A stretch of 38,565 bases of DNA from Pseudomonas akapageensis (GCF_011355085.1 NZ_VXCP01000012.1:1-38565), one strand, 5' to 3'; counted from the first letter of the stretch, positions 15,913-24,554 are shown. The notes: a model not told the origin generated them from the letters alone. Made by a program: numbers and translations.

Positions 15913-17109
15913 CTACTCACTGCGCAGAGCCGCCACCGGATGCAGGCGGGCTGCCCGCAGTGCCGGAGCCAGCCCGGCGAGAATGCCGAGCACCGCCGCC
16001 AGCAGCAGCGCCAGCAGCAGAAACAGCGGCTGCAGCGCCAAGGGCAGGCTCGGCATGGCCAGGTGCAGTAGCCCGAGCAGGAGGCCCATCAACAGCAGAC
16101 CAAGCAGACCACCGGCCAGGGACAGCAGCGTCGCTTCGGTGAGAAACAGCCCGAGCACCTGCCGCGGACTGGCACCAATCGCCCGCAACAGGCCGATTTC
16201 CGCCGTGCGCTCGCCCACAGTGGTCGTCATGATGGTGAGAATGCCGACGGCGCCGACCAACAGGGAAATGCCCCCCAAGGCGCCGATGGCCAGGCTCAGG
16301 GTGCCGAGAACGCGGTTGAAGCTGCGCAGCATGTCGTCCTGGGTGCTCAGGCTGAAGTCTTCCACGCCGTGCCGTTCGCCGAGCACCTGACGAATCTGCC
16401 GACTCAACGCCCGCGAAGTGGTGCCGGCGCCGAACACCACATGGACTTTGACCACCCCGGTGCGGTTGAACAGGCTTTCGGCCCAATCCACCGGGATGTA
16501 GGCGATATCGTCGAGGTTGAAGCCGAGCAACTGGCCCTTCTCCGCCATCACGCCGATCACCCGGAAACGCACGCCGCCGACGCGGATCAGCTCGCCCAGC
16601 GGATTGCGTTCACCGAACAGCTCGACACGCAGCTGATGGCCGAGCACCACATAGGGCGGCGAACGACCGTCACGGGCCGCGGGCAGGAATTCGCCCAGGC
16701 TCAGCTGCATGCGCCAGGCCTGCGCCAGCTGATGGCCGCCACCGAGAATGTCACTGCGCCGGCTCAGTTGACCGAACTGGATATCCCCGCTGCCCTGAAT
16801 GATCGGCACCGCCGCCTCGACATGCGGCAAGCGCCGCAGGGCGTCGGTATCACTGATAGTCAGTGGCCGTACGCTGCCGAGCAGACCGCCGAGGCCGCTG
16901 GTCTGGGTCTTGCCCGGGCGCACGGTGATGATCCGCGTACCAAACTGCGAGAAGTTCTCCAGCACATAGCCGCGCACGCCTTCGCCTATGGCCGTGAGCA
17001 GCGCCACGGCGGCTATCCCGATCGCTATTCCGAGCAGGGTCAGCAGGCTGCGCAAGGGCCGACAGGTCAGCGCCGAGCTGGTCAGCCGGAAACCATCTTG
17101 CCAGCGCAT
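15913..17109 (-). CDS. MacB-type ABC transporter permease, second subunit
   Basis: A 398-residue inner-membrane protein with one N-terminal helix (SLLTLLGIAIGIAAVALLTA), a periplasmic MacB-type domain (~45-240) and a C-terminal three-helix FtsX domain (~275-390). The FtsX domain includes VGERTAEIGLLRAIGASPRQ, a hallmark of the MacB/LolE superfamily. It has no fused ATPase. It overlaps the preceding permease gene by one base and is the last gene of a four-gene operon (20154 to 15913). It and the preceding permease probably form a heterodimer with the shared ATPase and adaptor. This type of system moves substrates from the periplasm or inner membrane outward; the substrate is unknown. Confidence 0.88.
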   Translation of the reverse strand: MRWQDGFRLTSSALTCRPLRSLLTLLGIAIGIAAVALLTAIGEGVRGYVLENFSQFGTRIITVRPGKTQTSGLGGLLGSVRPLTISDTDALRRLPHVEAAVPIIQGSGDIQFGQLSRRSDILGGGHQLAQAWRMQLSLGEFLPAARDGRSPPYVVLGHQLRVELFGERNPLGELIRVGGVRFRVIGVMAEKGQLLGFNLDDIAYIPVDWAESLFNRTGVVKVHVVFGAGTTSRALSRQIRQVLGERHGVEDFSLSTQDDMLRSFNRVLGTLSLAIGALGGISLLVGAVGILTIMTTTVGERTAEIGLLRAIGASPRQVLGLFLTEATLLSLAGGLLGLLLMGLLLGLLHLAMPSLPLALQPLFLLLALLLAAVLGILAGLAPALRAARLHPVAALRSE

Positions 17110-18320
17110 CAGTGCGCTCCCGGCGGGCGTAGCGCCGCGACCGGCTCCAGCGCCGAGGCCCGAGCGGCCGGCAGCCAGGCGAACAGCAGCGCCGTGCCGA
17201 GTGCCAGCAGCACCGCGCTAGCCCGCGCCCACCAGGGTGCATAGAGCGGCAGATCGAACGCCAGGCGCCCCAGCCAGAGCAAGGTTTCGGCCAGAAGTAG
17301 CCCCGCCAGCGCCCCCGTCAGGGCGAGCAGCGCCGCCTCGCCGAGGAACAGCAGGCGCAGTTGCGCCGCCGTCACACCTATGGCTTTGAGCAGGCCGATC
17401 TCGGCGCTGCGCTGGCTTACCGCAATCCAGGTCACGTTCATGATCAGGATGCCTGCCACCAGCAGGCTGATCGCGGCAATCCCGGCCACCGCCAGGGTCA
17501 GCACCGCGAGTATCTCGTCGAAGGCGCCGAGCAGGCTGTCCTGGCTGATCAGGGTGATGTCTTCCTCACCCTCGTGGCGCTCCTTGAGCGCGGCGAGTAT
17601 CAGCCGCTTGCTACGGTCGAGAAAGCTCGGACCACGCACCTCGACAAACACCCGCAACAACCCCTCGCGATTGAACAAGGCCTGGGCACTGGCCACCGGG
17701 ATGATCAACATCTCGGCGAAATCCATCCCCAGGGATTCGCCCCGCTCACCGAGGATGCCGACCACCCGGAAGCGCCGGTCGCCGGCGCGCAACCATTCAC
17801 CCAGGGCCGGGCGTGCACCGAATAGCTCGCGCCGGAGTTTGCCGCCGATCACGCAGACGGCCTCGGCCTGCTCAGGGTCCAGCGCCGGCAGGGGCTGGCC
17901 CTGGACGACCGTCAGTTGGCGAATGGCGAAGAAGTCCCGGGTGGTGCCCAGGGTCAGCACCTCACGATTGCGGTTGCCGACTATCACCTCCATCTGCCCG
18001 GCCTGCACCGGCGCGACCCGGCGGATGCCCGGCAACTGGGTGATGGCCTGGACGTCCTGCAAGGTCAACTCGTGCGGCGTCAGGCCGGTGAGCGGCGGCA
18101 TGCGCCCCGTGGTTTCCTTGCGGCCCGGGAAAGCGATCAGGATGTCGCGCCCGAGCAGCGAGAACTCGTTCAGGACGAAGGCCCGCGCCCCCGCGCCGAG
18201 ACCGGTGAGCAGATTGACCGCAACCACCCCGATAGCGATGGCCAGCAGCAGCATCAGGCTGCGCGAGCGATGCCCACGCAAGGCACCGAGCCAGAAACCC
18301 AGGGCGTCGGCAGCGCGCAT
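17109..18320 (-). CDS. MacB-type ABC transporter permease, first subunit
   Basis: A 403-residue paralogue of the following permease with the same plan: N-terminal helix (SLMLLLAIAIGVVAVNLLTG), periplasmic domain, and FtsX domain with SQRSAEIGLLKAIGVTAAQL. The C-terminus ends PVAALRPPGAH, parallel to PVAALRSE in its partner, which supports an origin by duplication. It overlaps the ATPase gene and the second permease gene by one base each, so translation is tightly coupled. Two different permeases instead of a homodimeric MacB is a heteromeric variant of this transporter class. Confidence 0.88.
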   Translation of the reverse strand: MRAADALGFWLGALRGHRSRSLMLLLAIAIGVVAVNLLTGLGAGARAFVLNEFSLLGRDILIAFPGRKETTGRMPPLTGLTPHELTLQDVQAITQLPGIRRVAPVQAGQMEVIVGNRNREVLTLGTTRDFFAIRQLTVVQGQPLPALDPEQAEAVCVIGGKLRRELFGARPALGEWLRAGDRRFRVVGILGERGESLGMDFAEMLIIPVASAQALFNREGLLRVFVEVRGPSFLDRSKRLILAALKERHEGEEDITLISQDSLLGAFDEILAVLTLAVAGIAAISLLVAGILIMNVTWIAVSQRSAEIGLLKAIGVTAAQLRLLFLGEAALLALTGALAGLLLAETLLWLGRLAFDLPLYAPWWARASAVLLALGTALLFAWLPAARASALEPVAALRPPGAH

Positions 18321-19006
18321 CAGGCCAGTGCCCGCTGCGGCGCAGCACTGTGGATCCGCCCGTCACGCATGTGTAACTGGCGCTGTGCGCGGGCGCCCAG
18401 GCTGGCGTCATGGGTCACCACTATCAGGGTCAGGCCCTCGTCGTTGAGCTCCTCCAGCAGGCTGAAGACCTCGGCGCCGGCCTGGCTATCGAGATTGCCG
18501 GTGGGCTCGTCGGCCAACAACAGCGCCGGTTGCATGACCATCGCCCGGGCGATGGCGACGCGCTGGCGCTGACCACCGGACAGCTCGGCCGGGCGGTGGG
18601 CAATGCGCTCGCCCAGCCCCAGGCGCGCCACCAATTGGCTGCTGCGCTTGTGCCGTTGCGCCGCGCCGATGCCGGCGAGGACCATCGGCAGCTCGATGTT
18701 TTCCAGCACCGTCAGCCGTGCGATCAGGTGGTAGGACTGGAACACGAAACCTATCAGTTGGCTGCGCAATTGGGCGCGCCGCGCCTCGCTCAGCGTCGCC
18801 GTGGCCTCGCCCTGCAGCCAGTATTCGCCGGCGCTCGGCGCATCGAGCAAACCGAGGATGTTCAGCAGGGTCGACTTGCCCGAGCCCGACGGGCCCATCA
18901 CCGCCATGTAGTCACCGGCGGCGATGTCCAGATCCAGGCCGTCCAGCCCCATCACCTGCTGCTCGCCCAACTGGAAGCTGCGGCTGCCGCCGCGCAGGCG
19001 GATCAT
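18320..19006 (-). CDS. ABC transporter ATP-binding protein (MacB/LolD type)
   Basis: A 228-residue ATPase with Walker A GPSGSGKST (38-46), Q-loop FVFQSYHL (Q90), signature LSGGQ (142-146), Walker B ALLLADEP (161-168) and H-loop VVTHD (~H207). It is of the LolD/MacB type that works with FtsX-fold permeases. It overlaps the adaptor gene upstream by four bases and the first permease gene by one base. It powers the two permeases encoded next. Confidence 0.92.
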   Translation of the reverse strand: MIRLRGGSRSFQLGEQQVMGLDGLDLDIAAGDYMAVMGPSGSGKSTLLNILGLLDAPSAGEYWLQGEATATLSEARRAQLRSQLIGFVFQSYHLIARLTVLENIELPMVLAGIGAAQRHKRSSQLVARLGLGERIAHRPAELSGGQRQRVAIARAMVMQPALLLADEPTGNLDSQAGAEVFSLLEELNDEGLTLIVVTHDASLGARAQRQLHMRDGRIHSAAPQRALA

Positions 19007-20154
19007 TGCTCAGTCTCCGCCGCATCCACCGGGATCACCGCCACGGTGTCCTTGAGCCCTTCCTGCTCGAGGCTGGCGACTATACGCGCGTCCTCGTCCA
19101 GCCCTGCGAGCACCTCGGTCCAGCGCCAGTTGCTCAACCCGGTTTGCACCTTCACCTCGCGCAACACCCGGGCGCTCGGGTCATATCGCAGCACGCGCTG
19201 CCCCTCCAGCAGGGTCTCGGTGGGGATGCGCAAAGCACGTGCGCGCTGCTCCAAGAGGATCTCGACATCGGCGCTATAGCCGGTGAGCAGGACCAGATCG
19301 GCCGGCGGCTGGTCGAAGCGCACCTCGACATCGACGGTGCGCGCCTGCTTCTCCAGTTCACGCACATAGGGCGCGATGCGGCTGACGCGGCCGGCGAAAT
19401 GCTGGCCACGGAAGGCATCAAGAGTGATCCGCACGGCGGTCCCTGGGCGAACCCGGGCAGCGTCCACCTCATCGATCGGCGCCTCGACATACAGGCAGCT
19501 ATCGTCGATCAGGTCGACCGCCGGCGGCGTGGGAATACCCGGCGGCGAAGGGGTGACGAACTCGCCGAGTTCGCCGTTGATTTCTGCGACTATGCCGGCG
19601 AATGGCGCACGCAGGGTCGCCTGCTCCAGCAGTGAACGCTGCAACTGGAGGCTGGCGTCGGCCTCGCGGATCAGCACGGCACTGGCACTGCACATCAGCT
19701 TCGCCAAGTGAGCCTTGGTCTCGGCCTGATCGAGGCGATCGGCGGCAACCAACTTGCGGTCGGCCAGTTGGCCCAGGCGATCGAGGTCGCGCCGGTCCAG
19801 ATGAGCCTGCTGGCAGCGCTGTTCGCGGGCGTTGCGTTGGGCCTCCAGCCGCGCCTCTGCCTCCTGCAGCCGGGCCTGTTGCTCGTCCTGCCGCAGGCGC
19901 ATGAGCACTTGACCCGGCTGGACCCGCTGGCCCTCGCCGATCAGCAACTCGGCAACCTGGCCGCCGACATTGAAGGACAGATGCGAGCGTCGACAGGACT
20001 TCAGCGTACCCGCGCGAGTGTTGGCCACCAGCGTCTCCACCGGCCCCCGCTCAACCTCCAGCAGCCTGACCGGCAACGGCTGTGGTCGACTCAACCAGCC
20101 GCCCAGCACCACCAGACAGGCCAGCATCGACGAACCAATCAATAATTTGCGCAT
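19003..20154 (-). CDS. HlyD/MacA-type periplasmic adaptor of the ABC efflux operon
   Basis: A 383-residue membrane-fusion protein. A single N-terminal anchor (LLIGSSMLACLVVLGGWL) is followed by a beta/lipoyl half (GGQVAELLIGEGQRVQPGQVL), a coiled-coil hairpin (~75-150: LQEAEARLEAQRNAREQRCQ and onward), the second lipoyl half (LRAPFAGIVAEINGELGEFV) and beta-barrel domains. I chose ATG 20154 because GGAGGAGG lies about 7 nt upstream; the frame remains open to 20241 without support. It is the first gene of the operon and would link the inner-membrane ABC complex to an outer-membrane channel such as a TolC homologue, which is not in the window. Confidence 0.9.
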   Translation of the reverse strand: MRKLLIGSSMLACLVVLGGWLSRPQPLPVRLLEVERGPVETLVANTRAGTLKSCRRSHLSFNVGGQVAELLIGEGQRVQPGQVLMRLRQDEQQARLQEAEARLEAQRNAREQRCQQAHLDRRDLDRLGQLADRKLVAADRLDQAETKAHLAKLMCSASAVLIREADASLQLQRSLLEQATLRAPFAGIVAEINGELGEFVTPSPPGIPTPPAVDLIDDSCLYVEAPIDEVDAARVRPGTAVRITLDAFRGQHFAGRVSRIAPYVRELEKQARTVDVEVRFDQPPADLVLLTGYSADVEILLEQRARALRIPTETLLEGQRVLRYDPSARVLREVKVQTGLSNWRWTEVLAGLDEDARIVASLEQEGLKDTVAVIPVDAAETEQ

Positions 20155-20362
20155 GAACTGCACCTCCTCCCCACAAGCCCCGCCGTCTCCATGATGTTCG
20201 GGAAGGTAGCTGTTGCGGGTACCAGGGGTGATGCAACTCATGAGCCATTACAATAGGGCGAAGAAAAAATTCAAATTAATTAACAAGCTGTTTCTGAGTG
20301 TCTCAAGCGAGAGAAAGGGTGAGGGGGGAATATTCCTGAAATTAGGGGATAAACGCCCGGTT

Positions 20363-20389
20363 GGGGGTGTAGTACCCCCATTTATGGGG
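20363..20389. promoter_or_regulatory. Two interlocked dyads upstream of the ABC efflux operon
   Basis: gggggtgtagtaccccc (6-bp arms, 5-bp loop, 20363-20379) shares its right arm with ccccattttatgggg-like sequence: ccccat at 20376-20381, tt, atgggg at 20384-20389. The two dyads are mutually exclusive as hairpins or could be one extended binding site. They lie about 210 bp upstream of the adaptor start, in an AT-richer stretch, and also downstream of the RibD-like gene end (20443). Either a regulator site for the operon or part of that gene's transcript end is possible. Confidence 0.4.
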
Positions 20390-20442
20390 ATAGTAGCGGA
20401 CACCCGGGAACCTCTGCTCGCGGGCCCGAGGCAAGGCTTCTC

Positions 20443-21069
20443 CTATTCAGCGTCGTCGAACGTTCCTGTACGCACGTCGCCGCTGCGCTCGTAACGGGCA
20501 ATTAACACACCACCAGGCGTGCTCATCGAGCGCGCCAGAGTGAAGGCCGATGCTTGTGCGTTGTCGTCGAACAAGCGCTTGCCGTGCCCGAGCATGATGG
20601 GATAAATCATGAGCCGGAGCTCGTCCACCAGCCCGGCTGCAAGCAGTTGGTGCACCAGGTCGCCGCTGCCCTGGGTCAACAGGTGGGCGCCGTCCTGGTT
20701 TTTCAGCGCGCGTATCGCGTCGGCAAGGTTTCCCTTCAGCGCATGACTGTTCTGCCAATCAAGCGTGTCAGGTCGATGGGTGGCTACGTGCTTGGGCACG
20801 CTGTTGAACAGGTCGGCAATGAAGTGGCTTTTTGAATCGGCCTGTACGTGCGGCCAATACCCCGCGAAGATGTCGTAGGTGTGTCGCCCCAGCAGCAACT
20901 CGAACGGCTGCGAGAACAGGTCCTGTATGGCCTGGCCGATGGCTTCGTCGACGTAGGGCACTATCCAGCCCCCGAAGCGGAACTGGCCGCTGGTATCTTC
21001 TTCAGGGCCGCCGGGCGCTTGAATAACGCCATCCAGACTCATGAAAGCGGCAACAGTGAGCTTGCGCAT
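20443..21069 (-). CDS. RibD C-terminal/DHFR-like family protein
   Basis: A 208-residue protein of the dihydrofolate-reductase-like family that includes the reductase domain of RibD. It begins MRKLTVAAFMSLDGVIQAPG and has LLLGRHTYDIFAGYWP, GSGDLVHQLLAAGLVDELRL and IYPIMLGHGKRLF, all standard for the stand-alone 'dihydrofolate reductase family protein' group. NADPH-dependent reduction is likely, but the substrate is unknown. Many such genes are found near transporters or regulators and are not involved in riboflavin synthesis. Length is normal. It is probably monocistronic. Confidence 0.88.
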   Translation of the reverse strand: MRKLTVAAFMSLDGVIQAPGGPEEDTSGQFRFGGWIVPYVDEAIGQAIQDLFSQPFELLLGRHTYDIFAGYWPHVQADSKSHFIADLFNSVPKHVATHRPDTLDWQNSHALKGNLADAIRALKNQDGAHLLTQGSGDLVHQLLAAGLVDELRLMIYPIMLGHGKRLFDDNAQASAFTLARSMSTPGGVLIARYERSGDVRTGTFDDAE

Positions 21070-21203
21070 ATGCTTCTCCCGGTTCGTCCTCGTGAGTAGA
21101 TTCGTTCCCTGAAAGATAGTCGAACGAGACGCTACGAAATCGACAGTGCGAGATTGCAGCTGCCTGCGATTCTTTTACTGACGCCACTTTCAGGCTGGGT
21201 GAT

Positions 21204-21227
21204 CAGGCCCTCGAAGAACAGGGCCTG
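21204..21227 (-). terminator. Possible hairpin terminator of the isochorismatase-fold gene
   Basis: caggccct and agggcctg (8-bp arms, 8-nt loop) lie 42 bp past the stop of the gene ending at 21269. There is no T-run after the hairpin on the minus strand, so a classical Rho-independent terminator is not established. Confidence 0.3.
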
Positions 21228-21268
21228 ACTATCCCGATCGTCACCGCTGAGCGGCCTCATGCCCAGGA

Positions 21269-22060
21269 TCAGCGTCCTTCCAGCTTGTTCACTACCTCGT
21301 CGGTGGTCATCAGATCGTTGGCGATGTAGCGGAAGTTGACCAGTGCGCTACCGTATCCGTCGCCGTCAGGGAGCTTGGGGCCGGCGACGGCGTCACGCAC
21401 AACCACCACCTCGAAACCGCGCTCCAGAAACTCGCGAAGGTGCGATTCGACGCACAGGTTGGAGGCCATGCCGGCAAGGACGATCTTGTCGATCCGCTGC
21501 TTGCGCAGCTGCAGCATCAAGTCGTTGCTTTGCGGGCCATACAGCTTGTGCGGTGATGCGACGATGGTCTTGCCGTCTTCGATGAAGGGCTTGAACTCCG
21601 GCATGAAATCGGCGCCTGAGTTACGGAACCCATCCAGCGTCAAGGCGCCCTTGCGATCGAAGAGACCCAGCTTGTGCTGAACGGTCTCCGCCGGCGCCTC
21701 AAACTCCCATTTATGATCGTGTGGATAGTAGTAGTGCGGCGAGATGGCTACGGTGGTTCCGGCCTTCTTGAATGCCGCAAAAAGCCGGTTCAGATTCGGC
21801 ACCAGATTTTGCTCGGTAACGCTCTGACCGAAGACCGACCAGCCCGCACCCTCCGGGCTCATGAAGTCGATCTGCGGGTCGATCACGACCAGAGCGGTTC
21901 GACTTGAATCCCATTGAAAGCTGGAGGCCGGGAGCGCGGGCTTGGCTGGATCGGCGTAGGGGTTCTCGGCGGCGGAACCGATGCCGGGCACCATCAGGAT
22001 GGCCCCCAGCAAGGCGGCGTAAGCGACCATTCTTTTGGGATGAGTTCTGTTGGATTTCAT
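21269..22060 (-). CDS. Exported isochorismatase-family cysteine hydrolase
   Basis: A 263-residue protein with an N-terminal signal sequence (MVAYAALLGAILMVPGIGSA) and an isochorismatase-like hydrolase domain. The catalytic triad is visible: Asp in LVVIDPQIDFMS (D61), Lys in ASPHKLYGPQS (K172) and Cys in AGMASNLCVESH (C203). The surrounding motif GMASNLCVESHLREFLERGF is typical of the cysteine-hydrolase subgroup. I prefer ATG 22060, which has GAGG 8 nt upstream, over ATG 22066, where the spacing is too short. Export is unusual for this mostly cytoplasmic family. It is divergent from a GlxA-type regulator across 218 bp, which probably controls it. The substrate is unknown. Confidence 0.87.
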   Translation of the reverse strand: MKSNRTHPKRMVAYAALLGAILMVPGIGSAAENPYADPAKPALPASSFQWDSSRTALVVIDPQIDFMSPEGAGWSVFGQSVTEQNLVPNLNRLFAAFKKAGTTVAISPHYYYPHDHKWEFEAPAETVQHKLGLFDRKGALTLDGFRNSGADFMPEFKPFIEDGKTIVASPHKLYGPQSNDLMLQLRKQRIDKIVLAGMASNLCVESHLREFLERGFEVVVVRDAVAGPKLPDGDGYGSALVNFRYIANDLMTTDEVVNKLEGR

Positions 22061-22278
22061 TTGCATGTCCTCGAAGTGGAAGTGGAGCGTCCACGGTACG
22101 GCGAGAAGCAGGCACGAAAAGGACGTTTATCCCTGTATTTCAGCCGACTCGAACAGCCGCCTTCACTGGGGCGCACGCATGCGTCCGGCGAGGGGGAGCC
22201 CTGTTGTTGCATTCGTTGACTTTCGAAACAGGGGCGGCGTCTAATTGACCCTTCAGCCAGACTTTTGGCGGTCAGGTC

Positions 22279-23259
22279 ATGCCGCGTCGCACGCGCCACG
22301 TTTGTTTCCTGGTCTACTCGGGGTTCGTATTGCTGGATCTGAGTGGGCCGCTCGAAGCCTTCTCCAACGCAAATCGTGCTCGCCCTTCGAGCTATCGATT
22401 CACGGTCGCTTCGCTTGAGGGTGGGTCGATCTGTGCTTCGAGCGGACTGCAGGTCACGACCGAAACATTGCACGTTGTCGACGGCCTCGACACGCTCATC
22501 ATCGTCGGTGCGCCAGCCGCTCCGGTTGGTGACTGGATGGTGCCGATGACGGTTGCGATCCGGCAGATGTCCTTGCGTTCCCGCCGCACTGCCAGCGTCT
22601 GTACCGGCGCTTTCGTGCTGGCCGAGAGCGGCCTGCTCGACGATCGTGTCGCAACCACGCATTGGAACTACGCGCCGCAATTGCAAGCTCGCTATCCGTC
22701 GCTGCGCGTGGACGGTGATCGAATCTGGACCGAGGATGGGAATGTCTGGACGTCCGCAGGCATGTCGGCAGGCATCGACATGGCCCTGGCCATGATCGAG
22801 CAGGACCTGGGCAAGGAGGTTGCGCTCTCCGTGGCACGCATGCTGGTTGTCTACTATCGGCGGCCAGGGGGTCAGAATCAGTTCTCGTCGCTGCTGGATT
22901 TCGACCCGGGCTCGGATCGCATCCGCTCGGTGCTGAGCTATGTGCGCGATCATCTGCGCGATGATCTGTCAGTTGAACGCTTGGCAGAAGTCGCGCATAT
23001 GAGCGTGCGCCAGTTTGGCCGGGTGTTCGCGGCATCCATCGGGGTGACCCCGGCGAAAGCCGTCGAGCGCCTGCGTATCGAGGCGGCGAGGCCGCTGGTC
23101 GAGGACGGGCAGCAAAGGTTCGAGGAGATCGCCAGGGGCGTCGGATTCGGCGATGCCGATCACATGCTGCGCTGCTTCGTACGAGGCATCGGACGCACGC
23201 CTCAAGAACTGCGCCGCAGCGCTCGCCAGGCTAGAGGAGATGATCGGGCCGACAGATAG
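22279..23259 (+). CDS. GlxA family AraC-type transcriptional regulator
   Basis: A 326-residue regulator with an N-terminal DJ-1/PfpI-like (class I amidotransferase-like) domain (~7-190: VCFLVYSGFVLLDLSGPLEA, TLIIVGAP, SVCTGAFVLAESGLLDDR, TSAGMSAGIDMAL). The C-terminal AraC HTH domain (~215-318) contains LSVERLAEVAHMSVRQFGRV and the second helix pair FEEIARGVGFGDADHMLRCF. GlxA-type regulators sense small metabolites through the DJ-1-like domain. It is divergent from the exported isochorismatase-fold hydrolase, its likely target. Length is normal. Confidence 0.9.
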   Translation: MPRRTRHVCFLVYSGFVLLDLSGPLEAFSNANRARPSSYRFTVASLEGGSICASSGLQVTTETLHVVDGLDTLIIVGAPAAPVGDWMVPMTVAIRQMSLRSRRTASVCTGAFVLAESGLLDDRVATTHWNYAPQLQARYPSLRVDGDRIWTEDGNVWTSAGMSAGIDMALAMIEQDLGKEVALSVARMLVVYYRRPGGQNQFSSLLDFDPGSDRIRSVLSYVRDHLRDDLSVERLAEVAHMSVRQFGRVFAASIGVTPAKAVERLRIEAARPLVEDGQQRFEEIARGVGFGDADHMLRCFVRGIGRTPQELRRSARQARGDDRADR

Positions 23260-23496
23260 TCCGCGCTTGATCGTCTCTTCGACGCGCATTGGGTAAGTCA
23301 AATTCAAACAATAGTCAGCACTAAAGTAATTTGTAGCGGTCAATAAACTCCGCACGACCGGACCCGCATCAATAGTGTTCTCAAGGACAGTGAAACCATG
23401 CTCGCCGCACCATAACCCGAAACAGCCTTCACTCAAGTTCCATGAATCGGAACTTGCCGCAAGTTATCCCCTCAATCCAATTCGAAGATTTCAAGC

Positions 23497-24372
23497 ATGT
23501 ACCTACGCAACATTGCAGTGGGGCTGTCGGCCCTTGTTTTGCTCTCGACTGGCACCGCACAAGCCCGCAACCTGCTGGACTTCATCAAACCGTCCACTGC
23601 GCATGAGCAGCAAAGCTACCGCTCCGGCTCGATCAGTCAGAACGCGGCGATCGAACTCTATTCCAGCAAGCAGAAGAAGGCATCGTTCGACGGCTGTGCC
23701 GAGCTGTTCCCGGCAGCCAGGCCGATCAGCATGGCCAGTGTGCCTGCCACGATGAAACCCCTGGCCCTGTGTTCCGACAACTTTGCGGTGCTTTACTCGC
23801 AAACCAGCAAGACGCCGTTGGTTGTGGTGGAGCGCCTCAATGCAGCCCAGCTGCAGGATGCCAAGGGTGAAGAACGCACCAATCAGTTCTATCCGGACCC
23901 GCGCATCCCCAAGAGTGGGCGGGCAGAGTTGAGCGACTACCGTGGCCAACATCCCGCCGTAGACCGTGGCCATCAGTCTCCAGCCGCAGATGCACCAAAC
24001 CCCAATGCGATGGCCCAGTCCTTTGCGCTGTCGAACATGGTTCCGCAAGACCCTACCAATAACCGCAAGATCTGGAGCAAGGTCGAGTCGGATGTCCGCA
24101 AGTTCGCCAAGCGCGCCGATGGCAATGTCTATGTCTTTACCGGTCCGCTGTTTGACCCGGGCCACAGCACCATCGGCGACAACAAGGTCTGGGTACCGAC
24201 CCGTCTGTTCAAGCTGGTCTACGACGCATCGTCCAAACGGGCCTGGGCCTACGTGCTGCCCAACGCGGAAACCCGCATCGAGCGGCCCATGGACTATGAG
24301 ACTTTCGTGAAGAGCACGGGACTCGACCTGCTTGGAAATCTGCCGGTTTCAGGTTCAGTGGGCCGCACTTGA
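23497..24372 (+). CDS. Exported DNA/RNA non-specific endonuclease
   Basis: A 291-residue protein with a signal peptide (MYLRNIAVGLSALVLLSTGT, ending AQA) and a Serratia-nuclease-type beta-beta-alpha-metal domain. The catalytic motif is D156-R-G-H159 in DYRGQHPAVDRGHQSPAA. The metal-site region follows as LSNMVPQDPTNNRKIWSKVE, with Asn and Glu in the expected places. GNVYVFTGPLFD is also typical. It would degrade DNA and RNA in the periplasm or outside the cell. No immunity protein is apparent beside it, in line with an exported nuclease that is kept inactive in the cytoplasm. It ends immediately before the duplicated promoter block of aguA. The 237-bp gap upstream (23260-23496) is AT-richer and holds no recognised gene. 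Confidence 0.88.
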   Translation: MYLRNIAVGLSALVLLSTGTAQARNLLDFIKPSTAHEQQSYRSGSISQNAAIELYSSKQKKASFDGCAELFPAARPISMASVPATMKPLALCSDNFAVLYSQTSKTPLVVVERLNAAQLQDAKGEERTNQFYPDPRIPKSGRAELSDYRGQHPAVDRGHQSPAADAPNPNAMAQSFALSNMVPQDPTNNRKIWSKVESDVRKFAKRADGNVYVFTGPLFDPGHSTIGDNKVWVPTRLFKLVYDASSKRAWAYVLPNAETRIERPMDYETFVKSTGLDLLGNLPVSGSVGRT

Positions 24373-24554
24373 GGGGCCGGTGTTTGAATCTACTGATAAG
24401 TTAAGCTAATCACTTTTCTGCAAAATCCATCGTTTGTTTGCCCAGTTTTTCAGTCGTAGCATGCATGCCAAGACCGCCAAGGCAGTTTTCATTGAACACA
24501 ATGGCTTAACTAAAAGGTGCTTGTCATGCAGCAGAATGAAATTCGCAACAGTGG
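24373..24554. promoter_or_regulatory. Promoter block of aguA (copy B of the duplicated LysR/aguB region)
   Basis: Ungapped homologue of 8805-8986. Positions 24373-24392 match the first codons of the LysR gene that faces aguB (reverse strand), but its start codon has become AGA and the rest of that gene is absent. 24393-24525 is the intergenic part, with the CAAA-N8-TTTG dyad at 24421-24436 and gcatgcatgc at 24459-24468. 24526-24554 covers the start and first codons of aguA. The left edge abuts the nuclease stop codon. Confidence 0.8.

Noticed and set aside
23260..23496. Possible gene remnant on the minus strand between the GlxA-type and nuclease genes
   Set aside because: A short frame exists but matches nothing I recognise and mostly overlaps the regulator's 3' end.
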